Part shown: positions 44,709-53,057 of the stretch, one piece after another
Position numbering within the stretch: position 1 is the stretch's first letter
Layout of the letters: each line of letters opens with the position of its first letter
Origin: Larkinella punicea
Lineage (GTDB): Bacteria; Bacteroidota; Bacteroidia; Cytophagales; Spirosomataceae
Assembly (NCBI RefSeq): GCF_003334855.1
Contig: NZ_QOWE01000019.1
Span: forward strand, 1-64,000
Direction: 5' to 3'
Length of the DNA stretch: 64,000 bases
Program-made: the position numbers and the translations under genes
Notes under the pieces: model-generated
Seen by the model: only the letters and a program-made list of their open reading frames with translations
Database searches by the model: none
What the model was told of the DNA's origin: nothing

Positions 44709-45866
44709 TCAGGAAGGTTGGTACGTCATCAGCGAATCATCGCCGATCCGCTCGGTAGCGACCAGCCTTCCCCGAACCACGGGAACCGCCAGCCCTTCGC
44801 CCATCACTTTCAGACTTTTAAAAACCCGCACCTCATCCCAAAGCCCCATCTTCAGAAAGCTTTCCAGCAAAGCCGCCCCCCCTTCCACAATTACCGACTG
44901 AATTTTTTGCCGGTATAAATCGGTGATGAGTTGGGGTAGAAAGGGGTCTTCGGGGTCTAGATGGATGTATTTTGTTAAAGCCCCTAAAGTCGGTGCTTTT
45001 ACCCCTAAATCCCCTAAAGGGGACTTGGACGCACCTGCATCCGGATGCTTAAAGTCCTCTTCAGGGCCGGGGTCGCGCTCGACTTTAGGGGCATCCGCCG
45101 GAAACTCAGAAGCATTTTTTTTCACAACGATCGTATACACCAGCGTCGGCTGCAAACCGTCGAAAAGGTGCAGGGAAGTGGGTAATTGCAAGTGTTTATC
45201 GATCACAATGCGAACGGGATTTCGGCCGGTCCAGAGCCGGGCATTCAACTGCGGATTGTCGTGCCGGGCGGTGTTGGTGCCCACCATAATTGCATCTTCT
45301 TCCGTCCGCCATTTGTGAACCAACTGCCGCGACAGCGGGCTGCTGATCGGAATGGGGCGAAAATCGGCGGGAGCCATAAAACCGTCGGCGGTTTCGGCCC
45401 ATTTCAGAATTAGATACGGTCGTTGTTGTTCGATAAAGGTAAAAAACCGCCGGTTCAATTCACGGCCCCGCTCAGCCAGCAAGCCGGTTTCTACTTCAAT
45501 ACCGGCTGCCCGTAGTTTGGCTAACCCTTTGCCGGCCACCAGTGGATTCGGGTCGTCGTTGCAAACGATCACCTTTTTTACACCCTTAGCAATTAGTAAA
45601 TCGGCGCAGGGTGGCGTTTTTCCAAAATGCGAACAGGGTTCCAGCGTAACGTATACCGTCGATTCGGGCAGCAGTGATTCATCAGTCACCGAGCGAACGG
45701 CGTTCACTTCGGCGTGTGGGCCGCCGTATTGCCGGTGCCAGCCTTCGCCAATGATGCGCTGATTGTGGACAATCACGCAGCCCACCATCGGATTCGGGCT
45801 GACGTGCCCCCGGCCCAGTTTAGCCAATTCGAGGGCGCGTGACATAAATAGTAAGTCGTCGATCAA
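44709..45866 (-). CDS. ribD: Riboflavin biosynthesis deaminase/reductase RibD with an in-frame palindrome insertion
   Basis: 385 residues. The deaminase domain (about 1-145) has SPNPMVGCVIV, the zinc site HAEVNAV and PCSHFGKTPPCADLL; the reductase domain has LKWAETADGFMA, DAIMVGTNTARHDNPQL, and IQSVIVEGGAALLESFL. The TTG at 45866 fits family N-termini (an in-frame TGA lies two codons upstream); ATG 45845 is the alternative. Residues about 259-296 are an extra low-similarity linker (GASKSPLGDLGVKAP) encoded by the palindrome at 44980-45092, between a strand ending LVYTIVVKK and one starting KYIHLD. Without it length is typical. The enzyme makes the pyrimidine precursor of riboflavin. Confidence 0.92.
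   Translation of the reverse strand: MIDDLLFMSRALELAKLGRGHVSPNPMVGCVIVHNQRIIGEGWHRQYGGPHAEVNAVRSVTDESLLPESTVYVTLEPCSHFGKTPPCADLLIAKGVKKVIVCNDDPNPLVAGKGLAKLRAAGIEVETGLLAERGRELNRRFFTFIEQQRPYLILKWAETADGFMAPADFRPIPISSPLSRQLVHKWRTEEDAIMVGTNTARHDNPQLNARLWTGRNPVRIVIDKHLQLPTSLHLFDGLQPTLVYTIVVKKNASEFPADAPKVERDPGPEEDFKHPDAGASKSPLGDLGVKAPTLGALTKYIHLDPEDPFLPQLITDLYRQKIQSVIVEGGAALLESFLKMGLWDEVRVFKSLKVMGEGLAVPVVRGRLVATERIGDDSLMTYQPS
44980..45092. repeat. GC-rich palindrome family copy inside ribD
   Basis: Outer arms GCCCCTAAAGTCG (44980-44992) and CGACTTTAGGGGC (45080-45092) are exact complements. The left inner part matches the intergenic family closely (CCCCTAAATCCCCTAAAGG, then ACTTGGACGC, loop ATCCGGATGCT), while the right inner part has diverged. 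It is read in frame within ribD. Confidence 0.88.
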
Positions 45867-45966
45867 CGGTTTTCAGGATCAGTTGTAAACTCTAACGTAA
45901 AGAAATCAGTAAAATCCGTGAAATCTGTTTCGCGAAGGTTTAGATTTACGCAAATTTTACGTCCGC

Positions 45967-46812
45967 ATGATTACAGCCAAGTCGTTATTTGATTCGCTGG
46001 TGGGGCAACTGGTCGGTTACCGCCCGGAAGAAGCCCGCGCCATCGTGTTTTTGTTGCTGGAACATTACCTGTTGCTTCGCCGAACCGACGTGGTGGCCGG
46101 TAAGCCCATTCCCACTAATCCTCCCCAACCCGACTGGGCCGAACTCATCCGGCGGCTCAACAGCCACGAACCCGTTCAGCACCTCATTGGCACAACGGAG
46201 TTTTGCGGTCTGGAGTTTCAGGTGTCGCCGGCGGTGCTGATTCCCCGCCCCGAAACCGAAGAATTGATCCGGCTCATCGTCCGGGATTATGCCGAAACCA
46301 CCGGGCAACTGAACCTGATCGACATCGGAACCGGTAGTGGCTGCATCGCTGTCACCCTGGCCCGGTTTCTGCCGCAGGCTACGGTTGTGGCCTGGGATTT
46401 GTCGCCGGAAGCCCTGGAAGTGGCGCAGTTAAACGCCCGAACACTCCTGGCGGACGTGGAATTTGAACAACGCGATATTCTCAATGTTGGCGAAGAAAAC
46501 CGCCGTTTCGAGTGCGTGGTCAGCAATCCGCCATACGTAACGTTGTCGGAAGCGGAACACATGGAAACAAATGTTTTACGATATGAACCCCATTTGGCGT
46601 TATTTGTAGAAGACCAGGATCCGCTGCTGTTTTACAAAGCCGTCGCCGATTTCGGGCAACAACACCTGAATACGGAGGGCGCCTGTTACGTAGAAATCAA
46701 CGAGCGGTTTGGACCACAAACCCAGCAGGTGTTCGAAGAACGCGGCTATCGGAATGTGCAGATTTTCAAGGATATTCATGGCAAAGAGCGATTTGTTAAG
46801 GCGGTTAAATGA
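45967..46812 (+). CDS. prmC: Peptide chain release factor N5-glutamine methyltransferase
   Basis: 281 residues. The N-terminal helical domain (PVQHLIGTTEFCGLEFQVSP; VLIPRPETEELI) precedes the SAM-binding motif IDIGTGSGCIAVTLARFLP and the catalytic NPPY in FECVVSNPPYVTLSEAE. It methylates the GGQ glutamine of release factors. Normal length. Divergent from ribD, and its stop is 8 bases before an AT-rich palindrome. Confidence 0.95.
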   Translation: MITAKSLFDSLVGQLVGYRPEEARAIVFLLLEHYLLLRRTDVVAGKPIPTNPPQPDWAELIRRLNSHEPVQHLIGTTEFCGLEFQVSPAVLIPRPETEELIRLIVRDYAETTGQLNLIDIGTGSGCIAVTLARFLPQATVVAWDLSPEALEVAQLNARTLLADVEFEQRDILNVGEENRRFECVVSNPPYVTLSEAEHMETNVLRYEPHLALFVEDQDPLLFYKAVADFGQQHLNTEGACYVEINERFGPQTQQVFEERGYRNVQIFKDIHGKERFVKAVK

Positions 46813-46820
46813 ATGATTTC

Positions 46821-46920
46821 AAATGATAAATGTAAAATGACGAACGCTAAATGTAAAAGTGTTTCAAGAGCGCGGCCCCAACTTTTACATTCGATATTTA
46901 TCATTTTACATTTATCATTT
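46821..46920. repeat. AT-rich palindrome with imperfect 40-base arms
   Basis: 46821-46860 pairs with 46881-46920. The outer 20 bases (AAATGATAAATGTAAAATGA) are perfect, a few central positions mismatch, and the innermost AATGTAAAAGT pairs again. It begins 8 bases after the prmC stop and ends 11 bases before the MoxR ATG. Confidence 0.88.
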
Positions 46921-46931
46921 CTTCTTAAAAA

Positions 46932-47906
46932 ATGACTTCAGCAGACATCACCTATCATACCAAAATCCGTCAGGTATTCGACGAAATGAGCAAGGTCGTT
47001 GTGGGACAACAGGCCCTGCTCAACCGGCTGCTGATCGGCCTGTTTACGGGCGGCCATATTTTACTGGAAGGCGTTCCCGGTTTGGCCAAAACGCTGACGA
47101 TCAACACGCTGGCCAAGGCTTTGCAGCTCGATTTCCAACGGATTCAGTTTACACCCGATCTGCTCCCGGCCGATTTGGTCGGTACGATGATTTTTAATCA
47201 GAAATCCGGCGAGTTTGAAGTGAAGCAGGGACCGGTTTTTGCGAACCTGATTCTGGCCGATGAAGTCAACCGCTCTCCCGCCAAAGTGCAATCGGCGTTG
47301 CTCGAAGCCATGCAGGAAAAGCAGGTGACGATTGGCGAAGAAACGTTTATTCTCGATAAGCCTTTTCTGGTGCTGGCCACGCAAAACCCGGTCGAGCAGG
47401 AAGGAACCTATCCCCTGCCGGAAGCCCAGATCGACCGGTTTATGATGAAGGTTTTTGTGGGCTATCTCTCGAAAGACGAAGAATTGGAGGTGATGCGCCG
47501 GATGTCGAACCTGAATTTCGACTACGAAGTGCAACCGGTTCTGGACAAGGAAGACATTTTCGCGATCAAGAACGAAATCAACAAAATTACCATCTCAGAA
47601 ACCCTCGAACGCTACATCATCGAGCTGGTTTTTGCCACCCGCCGACCCCTCGACTACAACCTGCGCGACGAAGCCCGGTATATTCAGTACGGCGTGTCGC
47701 CCCGCGCCAGCATCAACCTCAACCGGGCCGCCAAAGCCCTCGCCTACTTCGACCAGCGCGATTATGTGTTGCCCGAAGACATCAAGGAAGTCGCGCCCGA
47801 CGTGTTCAACCACCGGATTCTGCTCAATTACGAAGCCGAAGCAGATGGCGTGACGACACTTCAGATTATCGATTCGATCCTTCGGAAAGTGGCGATTGGG
47901 CGGTAA
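46932..47906 (+). CDS. MoxR family AAA+ ATPase
   Basis: 324 residues with Walker A GVPGLAKT, Walker B NLILADEVNRSPAKVQSALL, sensor 1 PFLVLATQNPVEQEGTYPLP, and the arginine/lid region EAQIDRFMMKVFVGYL. MoxR ATPases act as chaperones maturing specific complexes. The usual DUF58/VWA (Bat) genes are not next to it; the gene downstream is a convergent carboxylesterase. The client is unknown. Confidence 0.92.
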   Translation: MTSADITYHTKIRQVFDEMSKVVVGQQALLNRLLIGLFTGGHILLEGVPGLAKTLTINTLAKALQLDFQRIQFTPDLLPADLVGTMIFNQKSGEFEVKQGPVFANLILADEVNRSPAKVQSALLEAMQEKQVTIGEETFILDKPFLVLATQNPVEQEGTYPLPEAQIDRFMMKVFVGYLSKDEELEVMRRMSNLNFDYEVQPVLDKEDIFAIKNEINKITISETLERYIIELVFATRRPLDYNLRDEARYIQYGVSPRASINLNRAAKALAYFDQRDYVLPEDIKEVAPDVFNHRILLNYEAEADGVTTLQIIDSILRKVAIGR

Positions 47907-48033
47907 AATAATCCGGTTTTAAACCTCAGCCAGTTGTTTTTTTGCGGTCACAGTACTGAGTAGCCCGGTTTTGAATGAATTATAAATAGAGATGGTAGTG
48001 ACGGGGTTGAGTTGAGCGAAACTCTGCCTTTCC

Positions 48034-49695
48034 CTAGAGCTTCCCGACGGATCGCCAGAGGGCCAGTTCTTCGCTAAACCGGTTGTTGATGACCTCGCAT
48101 TGGGCATCGATCCGCATGGTTGGGCGGGTTTTCAGGTTATAGGCTGGCCACGTCGGTACCTCTTTTGCCGCTGGTTTGCCGGTTCGGGCAAAGGTCGTCC
48201 ACAATTCGGCGAAGTGTCGGGAAGCCGTAAACCGTTCGGGCCGGTTGCCACCAAAGAAGCTTTCCTTCGGCTCGGAACCGTCGCGGGGCGGTATTTCATT
48301 GTTGAATTTGAACGAAATATCCATCGCGTGGGGTGTTCCCATCGCGTAGTCCGTGCCCGGAATTTTCTTTTCGGACTTGTAGCCAAAGTTATAGAGATAC
48401 ACCGGTGCCCCGCCCTGCTTCACTTTTTTCTCGGCAATATCGACCGACCCCAGGCCCATCATGGTAATGGACGAGACCGCGACGTAAATAGCCGGAGCCG
48501 AAGCATTGGGATTGGCTTTGCGGTAGGTATCGACGATTTTTCCGGCATCGGCTCCGTACTGCGGTTCCAGTTTTTTCGGCAGGCTGTCGAAATCCAGTTT
48601 GGCAAACTCGGTGTCTTTGCGCTCCCAGGCAAAGAAAGTGTATTCATCCTCGTTCCAGCCCACCAGCAGCGGTTTATTGCGCGAAATGGCCGGAGCAGTC
48701 GGATCGAAGGGATGATGGGGCAACACGACGCCGTCGACCACCGGACCGAAGCCCCCGTAATTGCGACGCATCAGGCCCTGCTTTTGGTTTTTTTCCTGAA
48801 AAGGCGGCACAAACGGCAGTTTTCCCTGAATGGTCAGCAAATCGGCGGCTGGAACATCCAGGAGTTTCCGCCAGTCTTTGGGCGCAATGTTCAGCTCTTT
48901 GAGCAGCATGGCGGTGGTTTCGGCCGCAACGTCTTTGGGCGTCATCCGCACCCCCGGACCGCTTTCGATCGAGGCTTTGTTGAAATACGGAGCCGCTTCG
49001 GGCATGGCATACAGACAGGAGGTTTTGGCTCCCCCACCCGATTCACCCCAGATCATCACATTGTTGGGATCGCCCCCGAACTGGCCAATGTTGTCATGCA
49101 CCCATTTCAGGCCCGCCGTGATGTCGAGCATGCCCATGTTGCCCGACCCGGCATAGTCCGACCCGCCCAGTTCGTCCAGGTACAGAAAGCCCAGCAGCCC
49201 CAGCCGGTGGTTGGTTTCGACGACGACTACATCAAAATTCCGGGCCAGATTGGAGCCATCCTGACTGGCCGACGCTCCTGAACCAATCACAAAACCGCCC
49301 CCGTGGCTGTAGAACATGACCGGACGTTTTCGATTATCATTGGCCGGGGTCCAGACGTTCAGAAAAAGACAGTCTTCCGACGGAGCCGGCTCGTTGCGAC
49401 GGGGCGACTGAATGGCCGGTGGGCCCACTTGCAACGAATCCCGAACTCCGGTCCAGGGATCGAGTGGAGCAGCCCGGCGAAACCGGCGATCACCGGAAGT
49501 ACGTCCGGCGTAAGGAATGCCTTTAAACAAATTCACACCATCTTTCCGAATCCCACGGACGCGGCCATAGGCGGTTTCCGTTTCAATGAATTCATCCGAT
49601 TGGTTGACTGACGAAAAAGCAGCGTGAGAAACAGAAACCGCTGCGGTGGCCAGCGATAGTTGAGCTAAAAAATCCCGTCTGCCGATTGGGTTCAT
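48034..49695 (-). CDS. Type-B carboxylesterase, exported
   Basis: 553 residues with a Tat-like leader (MNPIGRRDFLAQLSLATAAV) and the alpha/beta hydrolase signatures EDCLFLNVWTP, MFYSHGGGFVIGSG (oxyanion hole), and the nucleophile in MIWGESGGGAKTS; a likely catalytic His is in GTPHAMDISF. It hydrolyses esters in the periplasm. It is divergent from a LysR regulator with a perfect palindrome between them (49790-49814), so it is probably that regulator's target (inference). Confidence 0.92.
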   Translation of the reverse strand: MNPIGRRDFLAQLSLATAAVSVSHAAFSSVNQSDEFIETETAYGRVRGIRKDGVNLFKGIPYAGRTSGDRRFRRAAPLDPWTGVRDSLQVGPPAIQSPRRNEPAPSEDCLFLNVWTPANDNRKRPVMFYSHGGGFVIGSGASASQDGSNLARNFDVVVVETNHRLGLLGFLYLDELGGSDYAGSGNMGMLDITAGLKWVHDNIGQFGGDPNNVMIWGESGGGAKTSCLYAMPEAAPYFNKASIESGPGVRMTPKDVAAETTAMLLKELNIAPKDWRKLLDVPAADLLTIQGKLPFVPPFQEKNQKQGLMRRNYGGFGPVVDGVVLPHHPFDPTAPAISRNKPLLVGWNEDEYTFFAWERKDTEFAKLDFDSLPKKLEPQYGADAGKIVDTYRKANPNASAPAIYVAVSSITMMGLGSVDIAEKKVKQGGAPVYLYNFGYKSEKKIPGTDYAMGTPHAMDISFKFNNEIPPRDGSEPKESFFGGNRPERFTASRHFAELWTTFARTGKPAAKEVPTWPAYNLKTRPTMRIDAQCEVINNRFSEELALWRSVGKL

Positions 49696-49789
49696 TTTTC
49701 TGTAAGAATGGTCTTCTTTAAAGCCTGCGCTTAACTTTCATACAAAAAGACAGAAAAATCGCCGAAATGTCTAATCATACTTTCTTACC

Positions 49790-49814
49790 TTGTGATAAGT
49801 TTTTCTTATCACAA
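49790..49814. promoter_or_regulatory. Candidate LysR operator
   Basis: TTGTGATAAG (49790-49799), five T, CTTATCACAA (49805-49814): perfect 10-base dyad in the divergent intergenic region between the carboxylesterase and the LysR gene. The core ATAAG-N5-CTTAT fits the T-N11-A rule for LysR-type regulators. Confidence 0.65.
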
Positions 49815-49848
49815 CTGATTACTAATCCAGGGTCGATTCGCATACGAT

Positions 49849-50757
49849 ATGGAATTACGCCAGTTAAAATATTTTGTGGGAGTGGCGGATGCGTTGCATT
49901 TTGGCCGGGCGGCTAAAACCCTTTTTGTGTCGCAACCAGCCCTGAGCCAGCAGATTAAGTTATTGGAAGGCGAGTTGGGAGTCGAGTTGTTTGTGACCAG
50001 CCAGCGAAACCGCCACCATAAAGTGGCGTTGACCGAAGCCGGAAGTTACTTCCTGGCCGAAGCCAAACGAATTTTGCAACTGAGTGAAAACGCCGTCCGA
50101 AATGTGCGACAGGCCGGCGCCAACCAACTGATCGTTACCCTGGGCGTCTTCAAGTTGATCCTTCCGGAGCGGATCATGGGGATGCTCGAGCTTTTTACGA
50201 CCCATTTTCCCACCCTCGATATCCGGCTGGTGGAGCAACCCAACCCGGTTCTGGTGCAGGATTCGGTGGCGAACGACCAGGTTGATCTGGGCATGACGGT
50301 GCTTCCCCTGGAGCGGAAAGGCTTGGTTGCCACGCCCTATGCAGAAGCCGATTACGCGGTTCTGCTGGATAAAAACCATTCACTGGCGACCCAAACGGCC
50401 GTCAGACTTTCGCAGTTGCAAACCGAACGGTGGATCGACCACGGCCCGGATGCCGGACTCTATTTTGGCCAGCTTGAGGAGGCCTGTCGGCAAGCGGGCT
50501 TTGTCCGACAAAACAACATCGTGCAATACGTTCCCTCGTTCGATCTCCTGAAAAGTATGGTTCGGCTGGGAAGGGGGATTGCCTTTATTCCGGTTTCGCT
50601 GGATTTACGCCAGGAGCCTGATTTGCTGGCGATGCCCATCATCAATGCCGACGGCAGCGCGTTCAAACAAGTCGTCATTCAGCATGTGCTCATTCACAAA
50701 GCGGAACACGCCAAACCGCTGGTTCAGGCGCTGAGCGGTTTAGTGAACCGGCGGTGA
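49849..50757 (+). CDS. LysR family transcriptional regulator
   Basis: 302 residues. The N-terminal winged helix-turn-helix (about 1-60: MELRQLKYFVGVADALHFGR; FVSQPALSQQIKLLEGELGV) is followed by a co-inducer-binding domain (ILPERIMGMLELFTTHFPTL; VDLGMTVLPLERKGLV). It is divergent from the carboxylesterase and likely binds the palindrome at 49790-49814. Effector unknown. Confidence 0.93.
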   Translation: MELRQLKYFVGVADALHFGRAAKTLFVSQPALSQQIKLLEGELGVELFVTSQRNRHHKVALTEAGSYFLAEAKRILQLSENAVRNVRQAGANQLIVTLGVFKLILPERIMGMLELFTTHFPTLDIRLVEQPNPVLVQDSVANDQVDLGMTVLPLERKGLVATPYAEADYAVLLDKNHSLATQTAVRLSQLQTERWIDHGPDAGLYFGQLEEACRQAGFVRQNNIVQYVPSFDLLKSMVRLGRGIAFIPVSLDLRQEPDLLAMPIINADGSAFKQVVIQHVLIHKAEHAKPLVQALSGLVNRR

Positions 50758-50863
50758 AATCCGTGTACGATTCGACCAATTTCCACCGTGGGCTACGTGA
50801 ACCTTGCCTCAGCAGATTGAATTACTCCGAAAAAGTTGGTGAGTTGCAACGCCTATCCAACCA

Positions 50864-50889
50864 AAAGTTAATTTGAATTTATTAACTTT
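50864..50889. promoter_or_regulatory. Inverted repeat immediately upstream of the AraC gene
   Basis: AAAGTTAA (50864-50871) and TTAACTTT (50882-50889), 10-base spacer, ending 4 bases before the chosen ATG at 50894. Possible autoregulatory operator; its TAACTTTG part resembles a -7 element but is too close to the start codon to act as one for this start. Confidence 0.4.
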
Positions 50890-50893
50890 GACT

Positions 50894-51772
50894 ATGTCAA
50901 ATCAACGGACACATTCGGTTTCGGAGTTCAATACGGACCTTAAGCTAAAAGGCTTCAATGTCTTCCCAATTGAAAGTGACGGCAACGCCACCCGCATTTA
51001 CAGCCGGAAAGATTTCTACAAAATTTGCCTGACCACCGGCAAAAGCATCATTCATTATGCGGACCGGAGCTATGAAGCAAACGATACGGTTTTGTTTTTT
51101 GGCAACCCCCACATTCCATATTCCTGGGAAACGATTTCGACCACGTATGTGGGGTATACCTGCCTTTTTTCGGAGGATTTTCTGAAGTTGTCGGACCGGT
51201 CGGAGAGCCTGCAAAACTCTCCCTTTTTCAAGCTCAGCGGCACGCCCATCTTAACGATCAGCCCATCGCAACGAGAATTCCTGAACACCATCTTCCAGAA
51301 AATGATCGAGGAGCAACAGACGACGTATTCCTACAAGGACGATCTGATCCGCAACTACATCCACCTGATCATTCATGAAGCCCTGAAACTGGAACCCTCC
51401 CAAAACTTTGACCACCATACCACTGCGACTTCCCGTATTACCTCCGTTTTTCTCGAACTGCTGGAGCGTCAATTTCCGATTGAGACCATCGACCGCCCGT
51501 TGCAACTGACCACCGCGCAGGACTACGCCCGGAGTCTCAATGTCCATGTCAATTACCTAAACCGGGCCGTCAACGAGGTAACCGGTAAATCGACGACGGC
51601 CCACATTGCGGAACGAGTCATCAGCGAAGCCAGGGCTCTACTACTGCATACGGATTGGAACATTTCGGATGTTGCGTATGCCCTGGGCTTTGCGTATCCT
51701 TCCTATTTCAACAACTTCTTCAAAAAGTTCACCGGCACCAACCCCCGCAACTTTCGTAAGGTAGAGGTTTGA
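50894..51772 (+). CDS. AraC family transcriptional regulator
   Basis: The ATG at 50894 gives 292 residues. The N-terminal cupin-like sensor (KDFYKICLTTGKSIIHYADR; DTVLFFGNPHIPYSWE) is followed by two C-terminal helix-turn-helices (SLNVHVNYLNRAVNEVTGKS; WNISDVAYALGFAYPSYFNN; TGTNPRNFRK). It lies upstream of the cupin, cyclophilin-like and aldehyde oxidoreductase genes on the same strand and is the likely regulator of that group (inference). Confidence 0.9.
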   Translation: MSNQRTHSVSEFNTDLKLKGFNVFPIESDGNATRIYSRKDFYKICLTTGKSIIHYADRSYEANDTVLFFGNPHIPYSWETISTTYVGYTCLFSEDFLKLSDRSESLQNSPFFKLSGTPILTISPSQREFLNTIFQKMIEEQQTTYSYKDDLIRNYIHLIIHEALKLEPSQNFDHHTTATSRITSVFLELLERQFPIETIDRPLQLTTAQDYARSLNVHVNYLNRAVNEVTGKSTTAHIAERVISEARALLLHTDWNISDVAYALGFAYPSYFNNFFKKFTGTNPRNFRKVEV

Positions 51773-51804
51773 AATGTATAAGTATCGGTTTGAATACTTT
51801 TACC

Positions 51805-51832
51805 TTGCTACCCTTTCATACCCGTAACTTTG
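51805..51832 (+). promoter_or_regulatory. Bacteroidota promoter for the cupin unit
   Basis: TTG at 51805-51807 and TAACTTTG at 51825-51832 with a 17-base spacer. It lies about 150 bases before the cupin ATG at 51983, leaving a leader of about 140 bases with no recognised feature. Confidence 0.6.
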
Positions 51833-51982
51833 CTTCTACATGTCGTCAGAAGCGAAATGAGGACATCAAAGACCTTCATTCCGCCTGCGAGCAAAGGCTC
51901 AACCAGGACGTGCGCTACCGGTTTGTCATCGGCATGGCGACGCTGGAGCCACTTATCTTATCCGCAACCTAAGCACAATAGC

Positions 51983-52486
51983 ATGAAAACAAATCACTCA
52001 AAATTAGGACTCCTAACCGCCAGCGTATTTGCGATCCTGTTCCTGATGGGTTGTCAGGATCAGGATTCAGAAAAAGGCGATGAGCAGCAAGCTATTTTTC
52101 CCAAAGGCGAATTAGGCCCCGCGCAAAACTTCACCGGCAAGGCCTGGGCTTTGGGTCTGGTCGAAAATGACTCCACGTATCAAACCGTTGTGGGCAATGT
52201 TTATTTCGAACCGGGAGCCCGAAGTAACTGGCACATCCATCCGGCCGGTCAAATCCTGATTATAACGGCCGGGGTGGGTTACCATCAGCTCAAAGGTCAA
52301 CCCCGTCAAACGATCAGAAAGGGAGATGTCGTCCAATGCCCGCCCAATGTAATGCATTGGCATGGAGCCACGCCCGACAGTGGTTTACACCAAATGTACA
52401 TACTACCCAACACGGAGAAAGGCATCGTGAAGTGGCTGCATCCGGTGTCAGACGAAGAATATAATGCCCCCAATCCGGGTGAATAA
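51983..52486 (+). CDS. Cupin-domain lipoprotein
   Basis: The ATG at 51983 gives 167 residues with a lipoprotein leader (AILFLMGCQDQD). The single cupin barrel has the metal-type motif WHIHPAGQILIITAGVGY and a second motif MHWHGATPDSGLHQMYI. Its sequence is close to the cytoplasmic cupin at 57130-57525 ([26 protein letters not shown]), so the two are paralogues on either side of the pao genes. Function unknown; small-molecule or peroxide-related binding is possible. Confidence 0.82.
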   Translation: MKTNHSKLGLLTASVFAILFLMGCQDQDSEKGDEQQAIFPKGELGPAQNFTGKAWALGLVENDSTYQTVVGNVYFEPGARSNWHIHPAGQILIITAGVGYHQLKGQPRQTIRKGDVVQCPPNVMHWHGATPDSGLHQMYILPNTEKGIVKWLHPVSDEEYNAPNPGE

Positions 52487-52487
52487 A

Positions 52488-52973
52488 ATGAAAAGATCAC
52501 CGATCAGCTTATTTCCACTCCTTGTACTTTTAATCGGTAGCATGGCTTGCCATACGGATGGCGAAATCATTTCCCCTGCTACCGGTGTCGAAAACAATGG
52601 CAACAGCAGCCCTGATACGACCGGCAACCGGCTGAGGATCAGGATTGGGGCCACTACATTCCAGGCAACCCTGCTCAATAATCCAACCGTAACGGCTTTT
52701 AAAGCCCGGTTACCCCTGACCATTACGATGAGCGAGCTGAACGGGAATGAGAAACTGTACAATTTCCCGCAAAACCTGCCGACGAATTCCGCCAATCCCG
52801 GAACGATCCATACCGGCGATTTGATGCTGTACGGTTCCACTACGCTGGTGCTGTTTTATAAATCGTTTTCGACGATCTACAGCTATACGAAGCTGGGGCA
52901 AATCGATAATCCGTCGGGCCTGGCTGCGGCCGTTGGTTCCGGAAACATAACCGTTACGTACGAGTTAGAGTAG
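52488..52973 (+). CDS. Cyclophilin-like fold lipoprotein
   Basis: The ATG at 52488, two bases after the cupin stop triplet, gives 161 residues: a lipoprotein leader (VLLIGSMACHTDG), a linker, and the compact cyclophilin-like domain seen as RLRIRIGATTFQATLLNNPT, LPLTITMSELNGNEKLYNFP, GDLMLYGSTTLVLFYKSF and GLAAAVGSGNITVTYEL. This fold family often accompanies oxidoreductases; it lacks the classical isomerase Arg/Phe site. Confidence 0.82.
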   Translation: MKRSPISLFPLLVLLIGSMACHTDGEIISPATGVENNGNSSPDTTGNRLRIRIGATTFQATLLNNPTVTAFKARLPLTITMSELNGNEKLYNFPQNLPTNSANPGTIHTGDLMLYGSTTLVLFYKSFSTIYSYTKLGQIDNPSGLAAAVGSGNITVTYELE

Positions 52974-53057
52974 AACCGTTAACGATGCCAGCCGGGTTCG
53001 GAAATCCCGTTCCGGTTGCCGTAATGATCCTTCAACAACCTCACTAAACCTTGCTGT

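Noticed and set aside
48100-49281. 393-codon plus-strand ORF within the carboxylesterase
   Set aside because: Antisense to the esterase; composition not protein-like and no leader or motif.
51773-51982. Small plus-strand ORF upstream of the cupin (51769-51972)
   Set aside because: It overlaps the promoter and leader of the cupin gene and gives no recognisable protein; kept as leader.
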